The notes under the pieces were generated by a model, which was given only the letters and a program-made list of their open reading frames with translations, was not told where the DNA came from and made no database searches. From Colocasia esculenta (Eukaryota; Streptophyta; Magnoliopsida; Alismatales; Araceae), in contig CM024766.1 in the NCBI GenBank assembly GCA_014218235.1, positions 54,111,545 to 54,175,544 on the forward strand: a DNA stretch of 64,000 bases, given 5' to 3'. The position numbers and the translations under genes were made by a program. The first letter of the stretch is position 1, and each line of letters opens with the position of its first letter. Below, in pieces: positions 34,375 through 45,394 of this stretch.

Positions 34375-35596
34375 ACAGCGCCAGAGATAGGTAAGTTCTT
34401 GCGGAGTTCCATTTCTCGTGGAGTCTTCACCGTTTCCAGTTCTTTCTGTACTCATGGCACCAGTGCTAGTTCCTAGTACAGTCCTACACTAGTCGTTCAC
34501 CCGGTGCTCGGCACCTGAGGGCTTGTCCCGTGAGGGAGGTTGTTACCGTTTGCCTGGGTCCCCCATCCTCTTGCGCCTTAGAGGGAGCGTTCGGTGCGAC
34601 GAGCGTACTCGAGTCATAGACTCTGGAGTAGAGGGGAAAACAGTGGTTAGGACAGTGGTGTCGAGTCGTTTACAGATCTCTCTTGGTTGGTCTGGGACAC
34701 CGAGGATGGTCGGAGTTCTACCCGATGCAAGCCAGCCAGTCCTTCTTCTCACTGCCTCGCTCTTAGTGTCCCCGGAACCACTTGGAGAGGCAAGGCGTGG
34801 GACCGTAGTCCGGCCAGACTACGGCAGTTACTGTTGTGTACTTTGTGTTCTTACCTCCACTCTGATGAGAGTGGAGGTTTGGACCTAGGTCGAGGATAAG
34901 ACGTTAGTGGACGCACCTGACCGGTTGACTAGTGGTAGTGTTTTCCGTAGCTAGTATCTCTTGTCCAGGTAGGGTTCTCTCTGTCTGTGTTGCCAGCCGT
35001 GTGGTGGTCACGACGTGTAGGTTCTATGGAGTTTCCAACCGTGGTGTCCTTCCGTACCGTTTCTAGTTAGTAGATTTGCTTCCGCACTTTCCCTTGTAGA
35101 GTAGAAGATATAACTATTGTTATTTAATTGTTTATATATTCTTCTACTTGTTAGAGCTAGTAGGACATTGGTAGTCCCTACTGAGCTTTTGTTGTGAAGC
35201 TCATCCCATCCTTTTCCAGGTGAAACTTCTCAGCAGCGGCAGGGCGCACGTCAGGCAGAGTAGGCGGGGCAGTAGTCGTCGTCCCCGCAGCTAGCAGTGG
35301 TTTCCCCCTTCAGTTGTACGTCACCCTCGGGGTAGGCCCCTAAGGGCTTTGTCCTTCCCTTTTTACTTGTACTAGTTGTGCGTGAGTTGGGACTGTACCT
35401 AGAGCGATACGCTGCTGTCTCGCTCTTCTTTCTGCTTTCGCGTGTGTACTTCTAGTTCAGTAGTTGACATTTATTTCCCTTACATATTCTATTAGACTCG
35501 TGTTACAGCCCTTCCGGGTCCCCAGATTCGTGGGCAGCGACCATGAAAATCGGGTCCTCGGCGTGCACCGAGGGTCGAGTTCTCGAGTTCGTTACA

Positions 35597-35935
35597 ATCA
35601 TATCCACTTCGGGTTCTAGGTAATGCCATGATGAAATCCATACCTATACTGTCCCATTTCCATTCTAGTATCTCATGGGGTTTTAGTTTACCTGCCAATT
35701 TCTGATGTTCAACTTTAATCCTTTGATAGGTTAAGCATTTTGAAACAAAATCCACAATAGGTCTCTTCGTCTTGTACCACCAAAAGTTTTTCTTTAAATC
35801 TTGAGACATCTTGATGGCTTCTAGATGAATAGTGTAACAAGCTCGATGTGCTTCTTCTAATATCTGTTTCTTAATCTCAGGGTCATCAGGCACACATAAT
35901 CTATCTCAGAATCAAAGATTCCCATGAATCTCCAT
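35597..35935 (-). pseudogene. Element H integrase, N-terminal half
   Basis: This holds the zinc-binding part (EEAHRACYTIHLEAIKMSQD, then KCLTYQ, where the second Cys of the CX2C pair is changed to Tyr) and the first catalytic Asp in GMDFIMALP. It ends at GYD, where solo LTR C is inserted. The frame stays open for about 100 codons. Confidence 0.85.
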
Positions 35936-36159
35936 ATTAAATTCAAGTATGGAGTCTAGATTGTCCTTGATTTCTACTAGTACAGGATCACTATCTTGCC
36001 ATTCCTTGATTTGTTTAAAGAGCTCAGATCGAATTTCCAAATTAACTAGCATGACCTTATCTCCTTGTCGTTTAACTTCTAAACGCAGTGCAGAGAATTC
36101 TTCTAAAAGTTTCCACTATTTCATCATTAAATAGGACAAATGTGCAATGGGATTCCTAC

Positions 36160-36835
36160 TTAGAGCATCAATTACCGTATTACCCTTTCCAAGGTGATAC
36201 TCAATCTTAAATCATAATCCTTAACATGCTCTAACCATCACTTTTGCCTCCTATTCAGTTCTTTTTGTGAGAATAGATATTTCAAGCTCTTGTGATCTAA
36301 GTATACTATGAACTGATGACCATACAAATAATGTCTCCAAAGTTTCAAGGCAAAGATCACTGCTGCTAGTTCCAAATCATGAGTTGGATAATTCTTCACA
36401 TGCTTTCTCAATTGTCTAGATGCGTATGCAATCACCTTTTTCTCTTGCATCAAAATGCATCCCAAACCGACTGTAGAGGCATCCGTGTATACTTCAAATG
36501 TTCGCCCTTCTACTAGTAAAATTAGGACTGGTGCCGACGATAAGCACTCCTTTAACTTTTGAAATACTTGCTTGCAATTCTCATTCCATTCAAATGTGAT
36601 TCCCTTCCGAGTTAGTTGGGTGAGTAGCATAGATATTTTGGAAAAAATTTTAACAAATCGTCAATAATAGCTAGTCAGTCCAAGAAAACTTCTCACCTCG
36701 GTAATAGTCCTGGGTTGTTCCCATTTCAGAATAACTTCAACTTTTGAAGGATCTACAGCCAGTCCATCTCTAGAAATGACATGGCCCAAAAAGGTTACTT
36801 GTTTTAACCAAAATTAACATTTGCTAAATTTAGCA
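36160..36835 (-). pseudogene. Element H RNase H region
   Basis: The connection (FLGHVISRDG, then RSFLGLTSYY) leads into RNase H with EVYTDASTVGLGCILMQ, ASRQLRKHVKNYPTHDLELA and DHKSLKYLFSQ. A stop interrupts SYY*RF, and a TGA at 36238-36240 sits where relatives have Arg. Beyond it the frame shifts. Confidence 0.85.
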
Positions 36836-37464
36836 TATAATTTATGATCTCGCAATAGTTGTAATGCAATTCGGAGATGTGCCTCATGCTCTTCTATACT
36901 TTTGGAGTATATCAAAATATCATCTATAAATACAACCACAAATTGATCCAAATATGATCTGAATATATCATTCATCAATTGCTTAAATACAACTGGAGCA
37001 TTGGTTAATCAAAACGGCATTACCACAAATTCATAATACCAATACCTACTCTGAAAAGTTGTCTTATGAATATCTTCTTCTTGAATTCTTAATTGATGGT
37101 ATCCTAATCTAAGACCAATTTTTGAAAAGTACTGAGCTCCAGACAACTGGCCAAATAGATCATCAATTCTAGAAAGCGGGTACTTGTTCTTAAAGGTTAA
37201 CTGGTTTAATTGTCTATAATCTATGCATAATCTCAATGTTCCATCCTTCTTTTTAACAAACAACACTAGAGCACCCCATGGGGACATACTTTGCCTAATA
37301 AATCCTTTTCCCATTAGTTCCAATAGTTGTCTTTTTAAATCTTTCGGCTCATCCACTGACATGCGATAGGGTGCCTTAGAAATTGGAGTAGTGCCGAGAA
37401 CTAATTCTATCGAGAAATTTACTTCTCTAATGGGTGGCAAACTAGGTAATTCTTTTAGAAATAC
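36836..37464 (-). pseudogene. Element H reverse transcriptase
   Basis: Motifs: REVNFSIELVLG, GKGFIRQSMSPWGALVLFV, IDYRQLNQLT, GYHQLRI and the catalytic FIDDILIYS. In the motif SKIDLRSGYHQ this copy reads SKIGLRLGYHQ, so the first catalytic Asp is lost. A TGA at 37009-37011 follows MPF. The N-terminal edge is cut at 37464 by the TRIM; the frame resumes at 41077 with VKDFMDVF. Confidence 0.88.
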
Positions 37465-37712
37465 TGTTGGATTATGGGGTCCAACAACGCCCTTCGAGAT
37501 TCGTTGTTACTACATGCTGGCCCGGGATTGGGTGTGTGTGGTGACATCGGTGCTTGACAGCCCAGCCCGCCGCAGGGACTAACCGCCATGTGCGAAGCCC
37601 CTCAGGCTGACCACAACGTTGACGTGGGGTTTTGTGCTACCATAAAGAAAATACAGTCTGTCTTCACTATCAGCTCAAGCTTTTGGTGCAACGGTTAGGG
37701 CTTGATCCAACA
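37465..37712 (+). repeat. TRIM LTR 1
   Basis: It is 248 bp. Its start can fold on itself: TGTTGGA (37465-37471) pairs with TCCAACA (37480-37486). It matches LTR 2 closely. Confidence 0.9.
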
Positions 37713-37714
37713 AG

Positions 37715-37725
37715 TGGTATCAGAG
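37715..37725 (+). other. TRIM primer binding site
   Basis: TGGTATCAGAG, initiator-Met type, two bases after LTR 1. Confidence 0.9.
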
Positions 37726-37735
37726 TGAGGTTGCA

Positions 37736-37746
37736 GGTTCGAATCC
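37736..37746 (+). promoter_or_regulatory. B-box-like sequence in the TRIM centre
   Basis: GGTTCGAATCC fits the RNA polymerase III B-box consensus GGTTCGANTCC exactly. No good A-box is seen upstream, so this is a sequence match only. Confidence 0.45.
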
Positions 37747-37758
37747 CTCAAGTGTCAC

Positions 37759-37774
37759 TGGGGGGGAGGGGGAG
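37759..37774 (+). other. TRIM polypurine tract
   Basis: TGGGGGGGAGGGGGAG directly before LTR 2. Confidence 0.9.
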
Positions 37775-39251
37775 TTTGTGAATTATGGGGTCCAACAACT
37801 CCCTTAGGGATTTGTTGTTACTACATGCTAGCCCGGGATCAGGTGTGTGTTGTCACATCCCGACATTTAATATATCTATAAATGTTGGAACGTGAACGAA
37901 TAAGAAATCAAGAGTAAAATTTGAACTATTCGAGCGGAAAATTGCTCGGGGGCTTCACTAAATAAAAATAATTAACTGTCATTCTATAGGTATTACATGA
38001 TTCTCAATTTACAATTCAAAGGTAAACGTCGCAAAGGTTGATATCTCAGCCCACAAATCTCGATGTCCCGCCTAATAGAACTATAGATTACCTGAGAAAA
38101 AATAAGTATGAGCACTCTTGCCCAGTAGGATTTATCCTCCAAAATAAAGAAATACACAAGTTTACATGAGTCAAGGATAATTGAGGTACAAGAATGTATT
38201 AAGCACAGAGTACAAGTAATGAAAAATGGTATAAATCAGATTATAGCTGAAGTGAACCATGATTATCAAACAGTAACAAGGATGTAATAATATGACAATG
38301 AACCGATATAAAGTGTCTATCATGGAAATAGTAAAGCATGAGTTTATGAACAATAGTTCAGAAGCAATTAAGAAAGGCTACATGTAGAGATGCCCTGTCC
38401 ACTCCTCAAGCAAGCAATAAACATTCGTGTTTCAACATAGTTCATGGAAATGTCAACCAATCTAGCATGTAGTGGTGTCATGCCAAACACCCTAGAGATC
38501 CATACCGCTCTGCACAGATTAAACGAATTCGGGTGCTCCTCCAGGGACTGGATCTGCCCCATTTGCACTGGCATTAAATCAAGAGAGAGTCTGAAGACCC
38601 AAAAGTACATCATCCCATTTCCATTTCGGATATACATACATGCATGGTACTTGGGCACACATCAGGAGTAAAACAATATCACAGGAAGCAGGGTTCTAGA
38701 AGTTAATGCTCAAGGATATCCAGAAGGTATATGAATCAAAATATTTAGGATGTCCAAGAATAATCCAAAGGTGGACGTAGATGATGATTACATTATTCCT
38801 CTCAGTGGTATAATAGTTTAAAATCCAAGAAAATAAGAAAGGTAACTTTTTGGACAATACAAGAGTGACAACTTGGATTGAGGATGAAATGGTTCTATTT
38901 GTCAACATAAACTGGTGGTTTCACCAGACCTTGGATTTTTTTAGCATTCTACTGGGTTTATTTAAATTATGAGACTTTCAAGCAGGCCAATTTGTGAGAG
39001 ATTAGAAAGACGCTATTTTGATGGAATCGTCAAAATCGAGTTTTTCTTCTTCGGTGGGAGAGTTAACTTTTATTGGTAAGAGATATAATTTTTCTGATAT
39101 TTTTATTGGATTCAAATGGGGGGTACTTCCTTATTTACATGTATATCTTAAGTAAATGTTCATTTAATTAAATGATATGGAATGTAAATAAGGTATGAGT
39201 TTCAGTTTTACAGGGTTCCTGCTGACACCTCTGGAAGAATTCAAGCAGTAG

Positions 39252-39471
39252 TTGTCAATAGTCATAAGGTGGCTGTCAACAGCTACTGACCCATCCAGAA
39301 CCAGATTCTAGAATCTGTTCCCTATCTGTCGACAGACCATAGGTAGCTATCAACAGATGGTTATCATCTGTCGACAGGCGGGTTCTATCTATTGACATCT
39401 ACTGGTTCTTCTGGAATTCTGGGTTCTGGAAGCATGATACCTGTCGACAGTTGGGCTCTGTCTATCGACAG
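39252..39471. repeat. CTGTCGACAG palindrome array in LTR F
   Basis: Sites start at 39252, 39273, 39326, 39347, 39368, 39389, 39441 and 39462. Steps are 21-53-21-21-21-52-21. Three are perfect (39326, 39368, 39441); the others differ by one to three bases, for example CTGTCAACAG and CTATCGACAG. Confidence 0.92.
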
Positions 39472-40209
39472 CTACAGGTTGATCTTCCAGAAATGGTTTA
39501 ACATCAACTTAGGAGATCCTTCTAAGAGTTCATACTATTCTATGAAGGATCTAACAATAGTTTGTAAATCTTAAATACATTCCCTACACATCCTACATGA
39601 AGAAGAAGATAGAACAATGGGAGAAAGTCTTTACAACATGGGTGGCATGAAAACTTATGAAAGGAAGGTCATTATATATATAACTCTTCTAAGAGCTTAT
39701 TCCTTGCATCTAGTGGAAAGTCCATGTCAAAAGCACATGAACTTCGACTATAAACATGGACATAACTAAAAGAAACACGATAACAGAAAAGAAAGCCATT
39801 CTTATTGGTTTCTACTGAACACGAGTCAAGATAGGAACATGGTAAGACACTTAGACACAAGGTTCTTAACAAAAGAAAGAGACAAGAAGGAAAGAAATCC
39901 TACGGAACATGGAACAAAAGGAAATATGGGTTATACAAATGGAGAGCATAAGTATGAAAACAAGAAATGGAAGAAGAGTCATAGGGAGGAACCTACTTAG
40001 CCAAAGAGGAATGCAAATCCCCCTATACTCCAGGTAAAAGAATGTAAGGATAGCAATGGCAGCTCAGCAGGAGCTACGGCAGCAACAGCAGCTACAGTAG
40101 GAGCAACAGCAGCTTCAGCAAGAGCAACGACAGCTTCAGCAGGAGCAACGACAGCAGCAGTGAAAGGTTGAGCAAGTGGGTAAAAGCCCACACGGATGGT
40201 TAGAGAGTG

Positions 40210-40221
40210 GTTTATATAAAC
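40210..40221 (-). promoter_or_regulatory. TATA box of LTR F
   Basis: GTTTATATAAAC is itself a 12-bp palindrome. In the minus orientation it lies between the upstream palindrome (40237-40261) and the downstream array. Confidence 0.55.
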
Positions 40222-40236
40222 ATCTGGGTTTGCATG

Positions 40237-40261
40237 CATGTATGGCACGTAGCCATACATG
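40237..40261. repeat. 25-bp palindrome upstream of the F TATA
   Basis: CATGTATGGC (40237-40246) and GCCATACATG (40252-40261) are exact complements around five bases. Confidence 0.85.
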
Positions 40262-41076
40262 TATAGCCGTAAGAACCCATCTTTCCATCATAAGCCACGT
40301 TTTACCATGGGGTTTTACCCCACTCACACGTATCAAGCTACATGTAACCCACATACTCCAAGTGAGATGGGTCTTACGTAGCCAAAGCTATGTAAGCAAT
40401 TATTTCAAAACGTTGACATAAATAGGAGATAAATTAGCTAGCCCATTTGTCCCTACATTTTTATATCCAAATGATGTCCAACCAAGTTGAAATTTCAAAC
40501 ATAGGGTAATTGAAAGGTTTTACAAATTATGGTGATTTTAGTTTTATTTTTGGAATTAATTTTTCATCCAGCAAAAATTACCTTGAAAATCATTATGCCG
40601 ACTTAATCTTGATATCCGGGTGTCAATAATTCAGGATATTTACGTTTCTAGAATCAACACATTTTTTTTAGAATTATGGTGTTTTCGGATTTCAATTCAG
40701 TTACCGAATTCTGGTGGCGCCCTATCAGAGTACTCACATCTGAAGACAGTATCGGGGTTATTTTAATAATGTAGAAATATCTCTAAAATAAAGATAATCA
40801 AGTTTCTAGTAAGTATTTATGTCTTTTAAGAAAATTAGAATCTTCTCTAATTTTTTATATCATATTATTAATTTGGTATTAAATTTCGGGGTGTTACATG
40901 TGTAGTGACATCGGTGCTTGATAGCCTAGCCCACTGCAGGGACTAACCGCCCTATGCGAAGCCCCTCAGGCCGACCACAGCGTTAACGTGGGGTTCTACA
41001 CTGCCATAAAGGAAATACGGTTCACCTTCACTATCAGCTCGAGCTTTTGGTGCAACGGTTGGGGCTTGATCCAACA

Positions 41077-41760
41077 AATACGTCCATAAAATCTTTTACT
41101 ACAAGGATATTTTCTAGACCTGCGGCATTCTAATTTATTGCCATTATAGATGCTAAATATTCTTGACACCCTTCTTGTATCAACTTATATGTTTTAACGA
41201 CAGAAATTATCATAGGTGCACCTTTTTCACGAGTGTTGCCAAAAATTACTAGTGAAATTTCCTTGCTTAGGAAAGTTATTTGTCCTAATCAACAATCCAG
41301 ACCAACATGATGTCTAAACAACTAGTCTACCCCAAGAATTATGTCATACTCCCACACCTCAAGACATATCAAATCTCCAGGATATTCAGGTTCTTCAATT
41401 AAAATTTTACTGGCAAGGTAATACTGGTCAAGTTTCCTTCCTCTGCTTAGGGGAGTAGCTACTTCAAGTTTATTGAGTAATGAGACTAGTTGTGATTCTA
41501 ATGATTCAACAAAGAATGTGTATCTCTTGTATTGAACAAGACATGGGCAGGTTTGGAGTTTACGAGGAGTGTACCTTTGATAAGTTCACCCTCATGTTGG
41601 GATTCTTGCCCCACCTCTTGAATTTCTAGTTGGTGTCCCTGCCTGGCTCGAGGATTTTGCTGTACTGGCACATTTTTCATCATAAGACAGTCGAGAATCC
41701 GGTGTTGATCACTTCTGCATTGGAGACAGGAACCCAATCTTCTCCAGCAATTTTCAACCT
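41077..41760 (-). pseudogene. Element H protease and end of gag
   Basis: Reading leftward on the minus strand: the knuckle CLQCRSDQHRILDC (CX2CX4HX4C), a linker, a protease active site written VLFNTRDTHSLL (relatives have DTGATHS, so the catalytic Asp reads Asn), then YDIILGVD and the RT lead-in ending at DFMDVF. Stops and frame changes occur. The upstream part of gag and the H 5' LTR are missing beyond the G insertion at 41760/41761. Confidence 0.8.
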
Positions 41761-41923
41761 TGTAACGTCGCGCATTTTTCGGATCCTTGTGGATCGAGTG
41801 TTTAGCGTTTGTGGTGGCCAATGTGAGGAAATTGTGGCTTGTGGGCCGTGTGTGTGTGTGTTTCTGGGGCTTACTGGGCCGACGTTTTGGGCCTGCAGAA
41901 CCCTAGATCTCTCAGCCTGTCAT

Positions 41924-42101
41924 CACGACACAAAGGTCTATCGCGTTCTTAACGCGACAAAGGAGGCCGTCGCGTTCATGTGGCCGCCTTGGTGCGTTGA
42001 CCGTCTGCATGTGCGCCACGTGTAGCGCTCAGGGCAGCGGGCATTGGGAAGGGGACGCTCAGGTCCGTCACGACCTGGTCGCGATGCCACGATCCGTCGC
42101 A
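41924..42101. repeat. CGCGAC arrays upstream of the G TATA, 5' LTR
   Basis: Cores at 41924, 41942, 41953 and 41971 (18-11-18), and at 42069, 42080 and 42098 (11-18). In the 3' LTR the matching sets are 48912, 48930, 48941, 48959 and 49039, 49057, 49068, 49086 (both 18-11-18). Confidence 0.92.
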
Positions 42102-42481
42102 TTCTGAACCGCAGTAGGTTTTTAAATAACCCCAGCCAAGCAGAACGCTCAGGGTTTCTACTCGGCCAGGGGAAGGTGCTGTGGTGATTTCAACTGGGAT
42201 TTGGCGTCTTCGGCATGTCCTCACTGCAGGGAGTCTGGGAGAAGCAGGGGAAACACCGGGAGATCGCTGCATAACGCGTTCTTCGCGAAGGTAGGTGAAC
42301 TCTTCCTGTTTTCAGGGTGTAAATCGCATAGGATTGGGTTCCAATCAGTTTAATGCATTTCTAACAGTAGATAGCATGCTTAGGTATTCACAAAAGCATG
42401 AAAACGAAGAATTAAGGGTGGTTTGTATTGTGGAAATGGGCTGTCATGGAGAGAGCCCGGATTAGGGTTCCCGCCAGGTAA

Positions 42482-42631
42482 GGCGACGGATCCCTATGTC
42501 GCATTCTGAACGCGACACAGCGATGTGTCGCGTTAAGGATCAAGAGGCGACAGGTAAGTTGGTCGCGTTCTGGACCTGAAGGCGACATGTCGTGGCGACG
42601 CCTTCTGAAGGCGACCCAATGGGTTGTCGCG
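42482..42631. repeat. Ten-site CGCGAC array downstream of the G TATA
   Basis: Cores at 42482, 42500, 42511, 42529, 42546, 42564, 42581, 42599, 42610 and 42628; steps 18-11-18-17-18-17-18-11-18. The 3' LTR keeps the first part (about 49471-49580) but lacks the last stretch (deleted near 49585). Confidence 0.92.
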
Positions 42632-44002
42632 ACTTGGTCCGAGAGGCCCTGTTTGTACATGGTTTACACATGTGATTATCCGATTATCGTTATTGGTATG
42701 CTCAGTGTTAGTGAGCAGTGCATTGGCACTTGTGGCACTCTGGGAAGCGCGTGGTTTTCGAGACTAGCTCACAGGTTACGTAGCTAGCTAGTAGTTTGCC
42801 TGTGGACATAGTGTTCACACGAGGCAAGTGGTGTTCACGTGTTGTGGATCGTCAGTACACGAGGTTTATGTGAGGTTTCACGTGGTTTGTGCGGTGCACA
42901 CGTGGTTTCTGTGTGCGTGTCAGGTAGTAGACGCCTATCGTGGTTACCTCTCCAGTTGGGTGCCCCAAGTTCTCTGTGAGCCAAGCTGTAGCTCGGGGCT
43001 TTGTCCCGGTACTTGTGCTGTACCGTCGAGGTCTGTGTCGTCTGACCTGGACACCCTCACTCCTTAGTTTGCATTGTACGTCCGGCTGAGGGAGAGACGA
43101 TAGTGGGACAATGACTCTTGAGTTTGTTTTTAGTCACTTGTAGCGCACTCTTAGTTGGGGGTACGGACACCAGTTGTCGACACTGGTCCCCGACTAGTCC
43201 TTTTCCAGTGCCTCACTCTAGCGAGCCCAGGCCAGGGTCTCTAGAGGTGCTAGGCATGGGCCTGTGACCGTGTGGTCCACAGGTGGTGGTGTTTAGTTGG
43301 TCTCCACAGTTGCTTGTCTTTTTCACGTGGAGCGGCAACTGGACCTTTCGTCCGTGGTTGCGAGACTGAGAGGTAGACATGTGTTAGTTTGTTCGAGTCT
43401 GTTGCTGGTGTCGCAAACCAGTCTACGTGGCTCGAGTGTGGCGGTCTCTACCGTAGCTCGTACACGTGTTGGAGTTTTCCGTTTATTTATTACAGTTGTT
43501 TTACGCAGTCAACTAGCGATGAGTTTGTTTATAGCTTAATATCTTGTTTAGTTGTGCTATAAATTACTAGCATAGTTTACTGCTTTCGATACTTTTTTCT
43601 TGTTTGCTCGGTGTTGGGGGAGTTCCCTACTGAGCCAGTGACTAGAGAGGCTCACCCCTACTCCCCACAGGCGGGGGCGAGGAGGAGGTTTCTCTACCGT
43701 CGTCCAGTTCGGAGCCGCGACGTAGAAGTGTTGGCCCAGTGCCTCCAGCAGTGTAGCTTTTCTTTCTTCAGTTGTACCTGTTGTACCTCAGGGTATGCCC
43801 TAGTCTTGTGTACTTTCCTTTATTTCTTTTGAAGTTGGCTATGTAAAACCTTGTATATTATAAATGCAATGGTGTGTTCCTTTGTGTTTTCACGGACTAG
43901 TGTGTGGTATCCCTTGCGAGGCTTCGGCCCGATCGCGGGAGACGGACTCGGGTCAGGCACGTTACTGATTTAACGGGCTTGGACGAGGCGTTCCGTCTCA
44001 GT

Positions 44003-44014
44003 TGGTATCAGAGC
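44003..44014 (+). other. Primer binding site of element G
   Basis: TGGTATCAGAGC, initiator-Met type, two bases after the 5' LTR. Confidence 0.93.
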
Positions 44015-44153
44015 AAGTCCGTGTAAATATAAAGGAATTAAGAAGTTAAATAGCCATATCTTCTTCTAGATACACTGCTGGTAGCTGGCCTTGGTTTTGT
44101 AATGACTCGTTAATTTGCCTATGGTTGGCTTGTTGTGTATGTAGGTAGTTGTA

Positions 44154-45394
44154 ATGGCTGATCGAAGAGACTGGGGTAGTGGAGGAGATGACCCTGAGGA
44201 GTCGACTCAGCGGATGATAGAAAGGATTTGGGAGAGCCTCACCGAAATTCGGATGAGTATGGATCAGCAGGCACCGGTACCACCAGTGGTCGGAGAGGCA
44301 GTACTTGTGGCCCCAGTTCCACCACCGCCAGGGGTGGAGGTACCTTTTGTGGCACCAGTACCACCATCACCACCCGTGATTGTGGCAGAAGAGCCAGTGG
44401 TGCAAGTTGAAAGATTTTTGAGGTTGCAGCCGCCTACTTATACAGGAGGGCCCAATCCAGATATAGCGAAGCACTGGATTCATGAGATTGAGAGGGTCTT
44501 TATGACCATGAGGTGTCCGGCAGCGGACAAAGTTATGTTGGCTACTTTTTAGCTGAGGGGATTTGCGCAGGAATGGTGGCGTCTGAAGATGCAGACCACC
44601 TTTGCAGGCAGAATAGAGGGTGGTATTACCTGGCCTGAGTTTCTTGAAGTATTTAATGATACATTCTTCCTCTTCAAGTGCAGCAGGCAAAAAGGGAGCA
44701 GTTCAGGACCTTGCAGCAAGGTGGACTTCGGTTCTGGAATATCAGATGCGGTTCATGGCACTGAGCAGGTATGCCCCTATGTTGTCACGGATAATGCTAT
44801 GATGGTTGAATATTTTATCCGTGGTTTGAGGCCAGAATTGCAGACTGCAGTGATACCATTAATGTGTAGAACAGTTGAAGAAGCAGCCCAGAGAGCAGCT
44901 ACTCTTGAGAGAGCAGTTCGGACTCGTCAGGTGGGCGAGTCAGGTTCGGGTAGTTTCCGGCTACCCCAGCAGTCAGCTGGTGTGAGTAAGGGCAAAGCAT
45001 CAGCAGGACCTTCCTCATCTGGTTTTGGTAAGTGGGGCCAGAAATTAAAGCAGGCATTTAAAGGTAAAGGAAGAGGATGGGAGGTCGTCAGCAAATTCAG
45101 CAGGGTCGTGGTAAGCCGGAGGTGGAGGAGTCGCAGCAAAGTACCGCCAGCAGCCTATCCTTCCACCAGGCTATAGGTGTTTAACTGCAATCAGCCGGGC
45201 ATTTGATCCGTAATTGTCCCTATCCGAGGGAATATGGTTATGGTAGAGGTGTTCAGCAGCCGCAGCAGTCTCAGCAGCCACCGGCAGGTCTGGCAGAGGA
45301 GCATTACAGCAGAGAGGTAGGGGCCGGGTTATGGCTATCACCCGTGCCAGGCGGAGGCATCGAATATGATAGAAGGTACTATTCCCATTTATGA
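44154..45394 (+). pseudogene. Element G gag, broken
   Basis: The ATG at 44154 opens MADRRDWGSGGDD, followed by a Pro/Val-rich linker and the capsid-like core (RLQPPTYTGGPNPDIAKHW). A TAG at 44550-44552 replaces the Gln expected before LRGFAQEWW. About 130 bases after 44650 read in another frame (VLEYQMRFMALSRYAPM) before the first frame returns at NAMMVEYFIRGLRP, so two compensating indels are present. The single zinc knuckle near 45180-45217 is split by small deletions. The frame at 45203-45394 is the remainder. Confidence 0.85.

Larger units (their letters stand above)
33323..35596 (+). mobile_element. Solo LTR C inside H integrase
   Basis: It begins TGTAAGACCCGGCCCTCTTG and ends TTCGTTACA, flanked by ATCAT at 33318-33322 and 35597-35601. 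Taking out the LTR and one ATCAT copy restores the continuous H frame through GYDAIWVI, which confirms the edges. Related LTRs are C2 (13688-16518), G (41761-44000) and 56571-62047. No gene; open frames inside reflect GC-rich repeats. Confidence 0.93.
37851..40898 (-). mobile_element. Solo LTR F inside TRIM LTR 2
   Basis: It begins TGTCACATCCCG and ends GGTGTTACA, flanked by TGTGT at 37846-37850 and 40899-40903. Its interior is related to the H LTR (17119-17750 and 31343-32268). In minus orientation the order is a palindrome cluster near 40237-40261, a TATA, then the CTGTCGACAG array. The open frame over 39997-40260 is a low-complexity Ala/Val by-product of a GCAGCA-type repeat (40070-40160). 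Confidence 0.93.
37465..41076 (+). mobile_element. TRIM element, interrupted by solo LTR F
   Basis: It is a miniature LTR retrotransposon: LTR 1 (37465-37712), a 64-bp centre with primer site and polypurine tract, then LTR 2 (37777-37850 and 40904-41076). The ends are TGTTGGAT/ATCCAACA and the target duplication is AATAC at 37460-37464 and 41077-41081. Without F it is under 600 bp. It has no coding capacity and must be moved by another element's enzymes. Confidence 0.9.
41761..44000 (+). repeat. 5' LTR of element G
   Basis: It is 2240 bp, TG..CA. A TATA-like TTTTTAAATAACC lies at 42117-42129, between two CGCGAC array groups. The section 42830-42912 holds several CACGTG/CACGTGG motifs. Frames over 43290-43540 recur in both LTRs but are not supported as genes. 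Confidence 0.9.

Noticed and set aside
34032..34899. Frames of 70-121 codons in solo LTR C
   Set aside because: They lie inside a defined solo LTR and are not shared as frames by related LTRs in the window.
39997..40260. 87-codon Ala/Val-rich frame in LTR F
   Set aside because: It is a by-product of a GCAGCA-type simple repeat within a solo LTR.
37465..41076. Cassandra-type TRIM (5S rRNA-bearing)
   Set aside because: I find no 5S-like internal promoter block in the LTR; only a lone B-box in the centre.
42828..43067. Cys/Val-rich 79-codon frame repeated in both G LTRs (49748-49996)
   Set aside because: Presence in both LTRs is due to LTR duplication; no motif, no conserved start, and C2 carries stops in the matching stretch.
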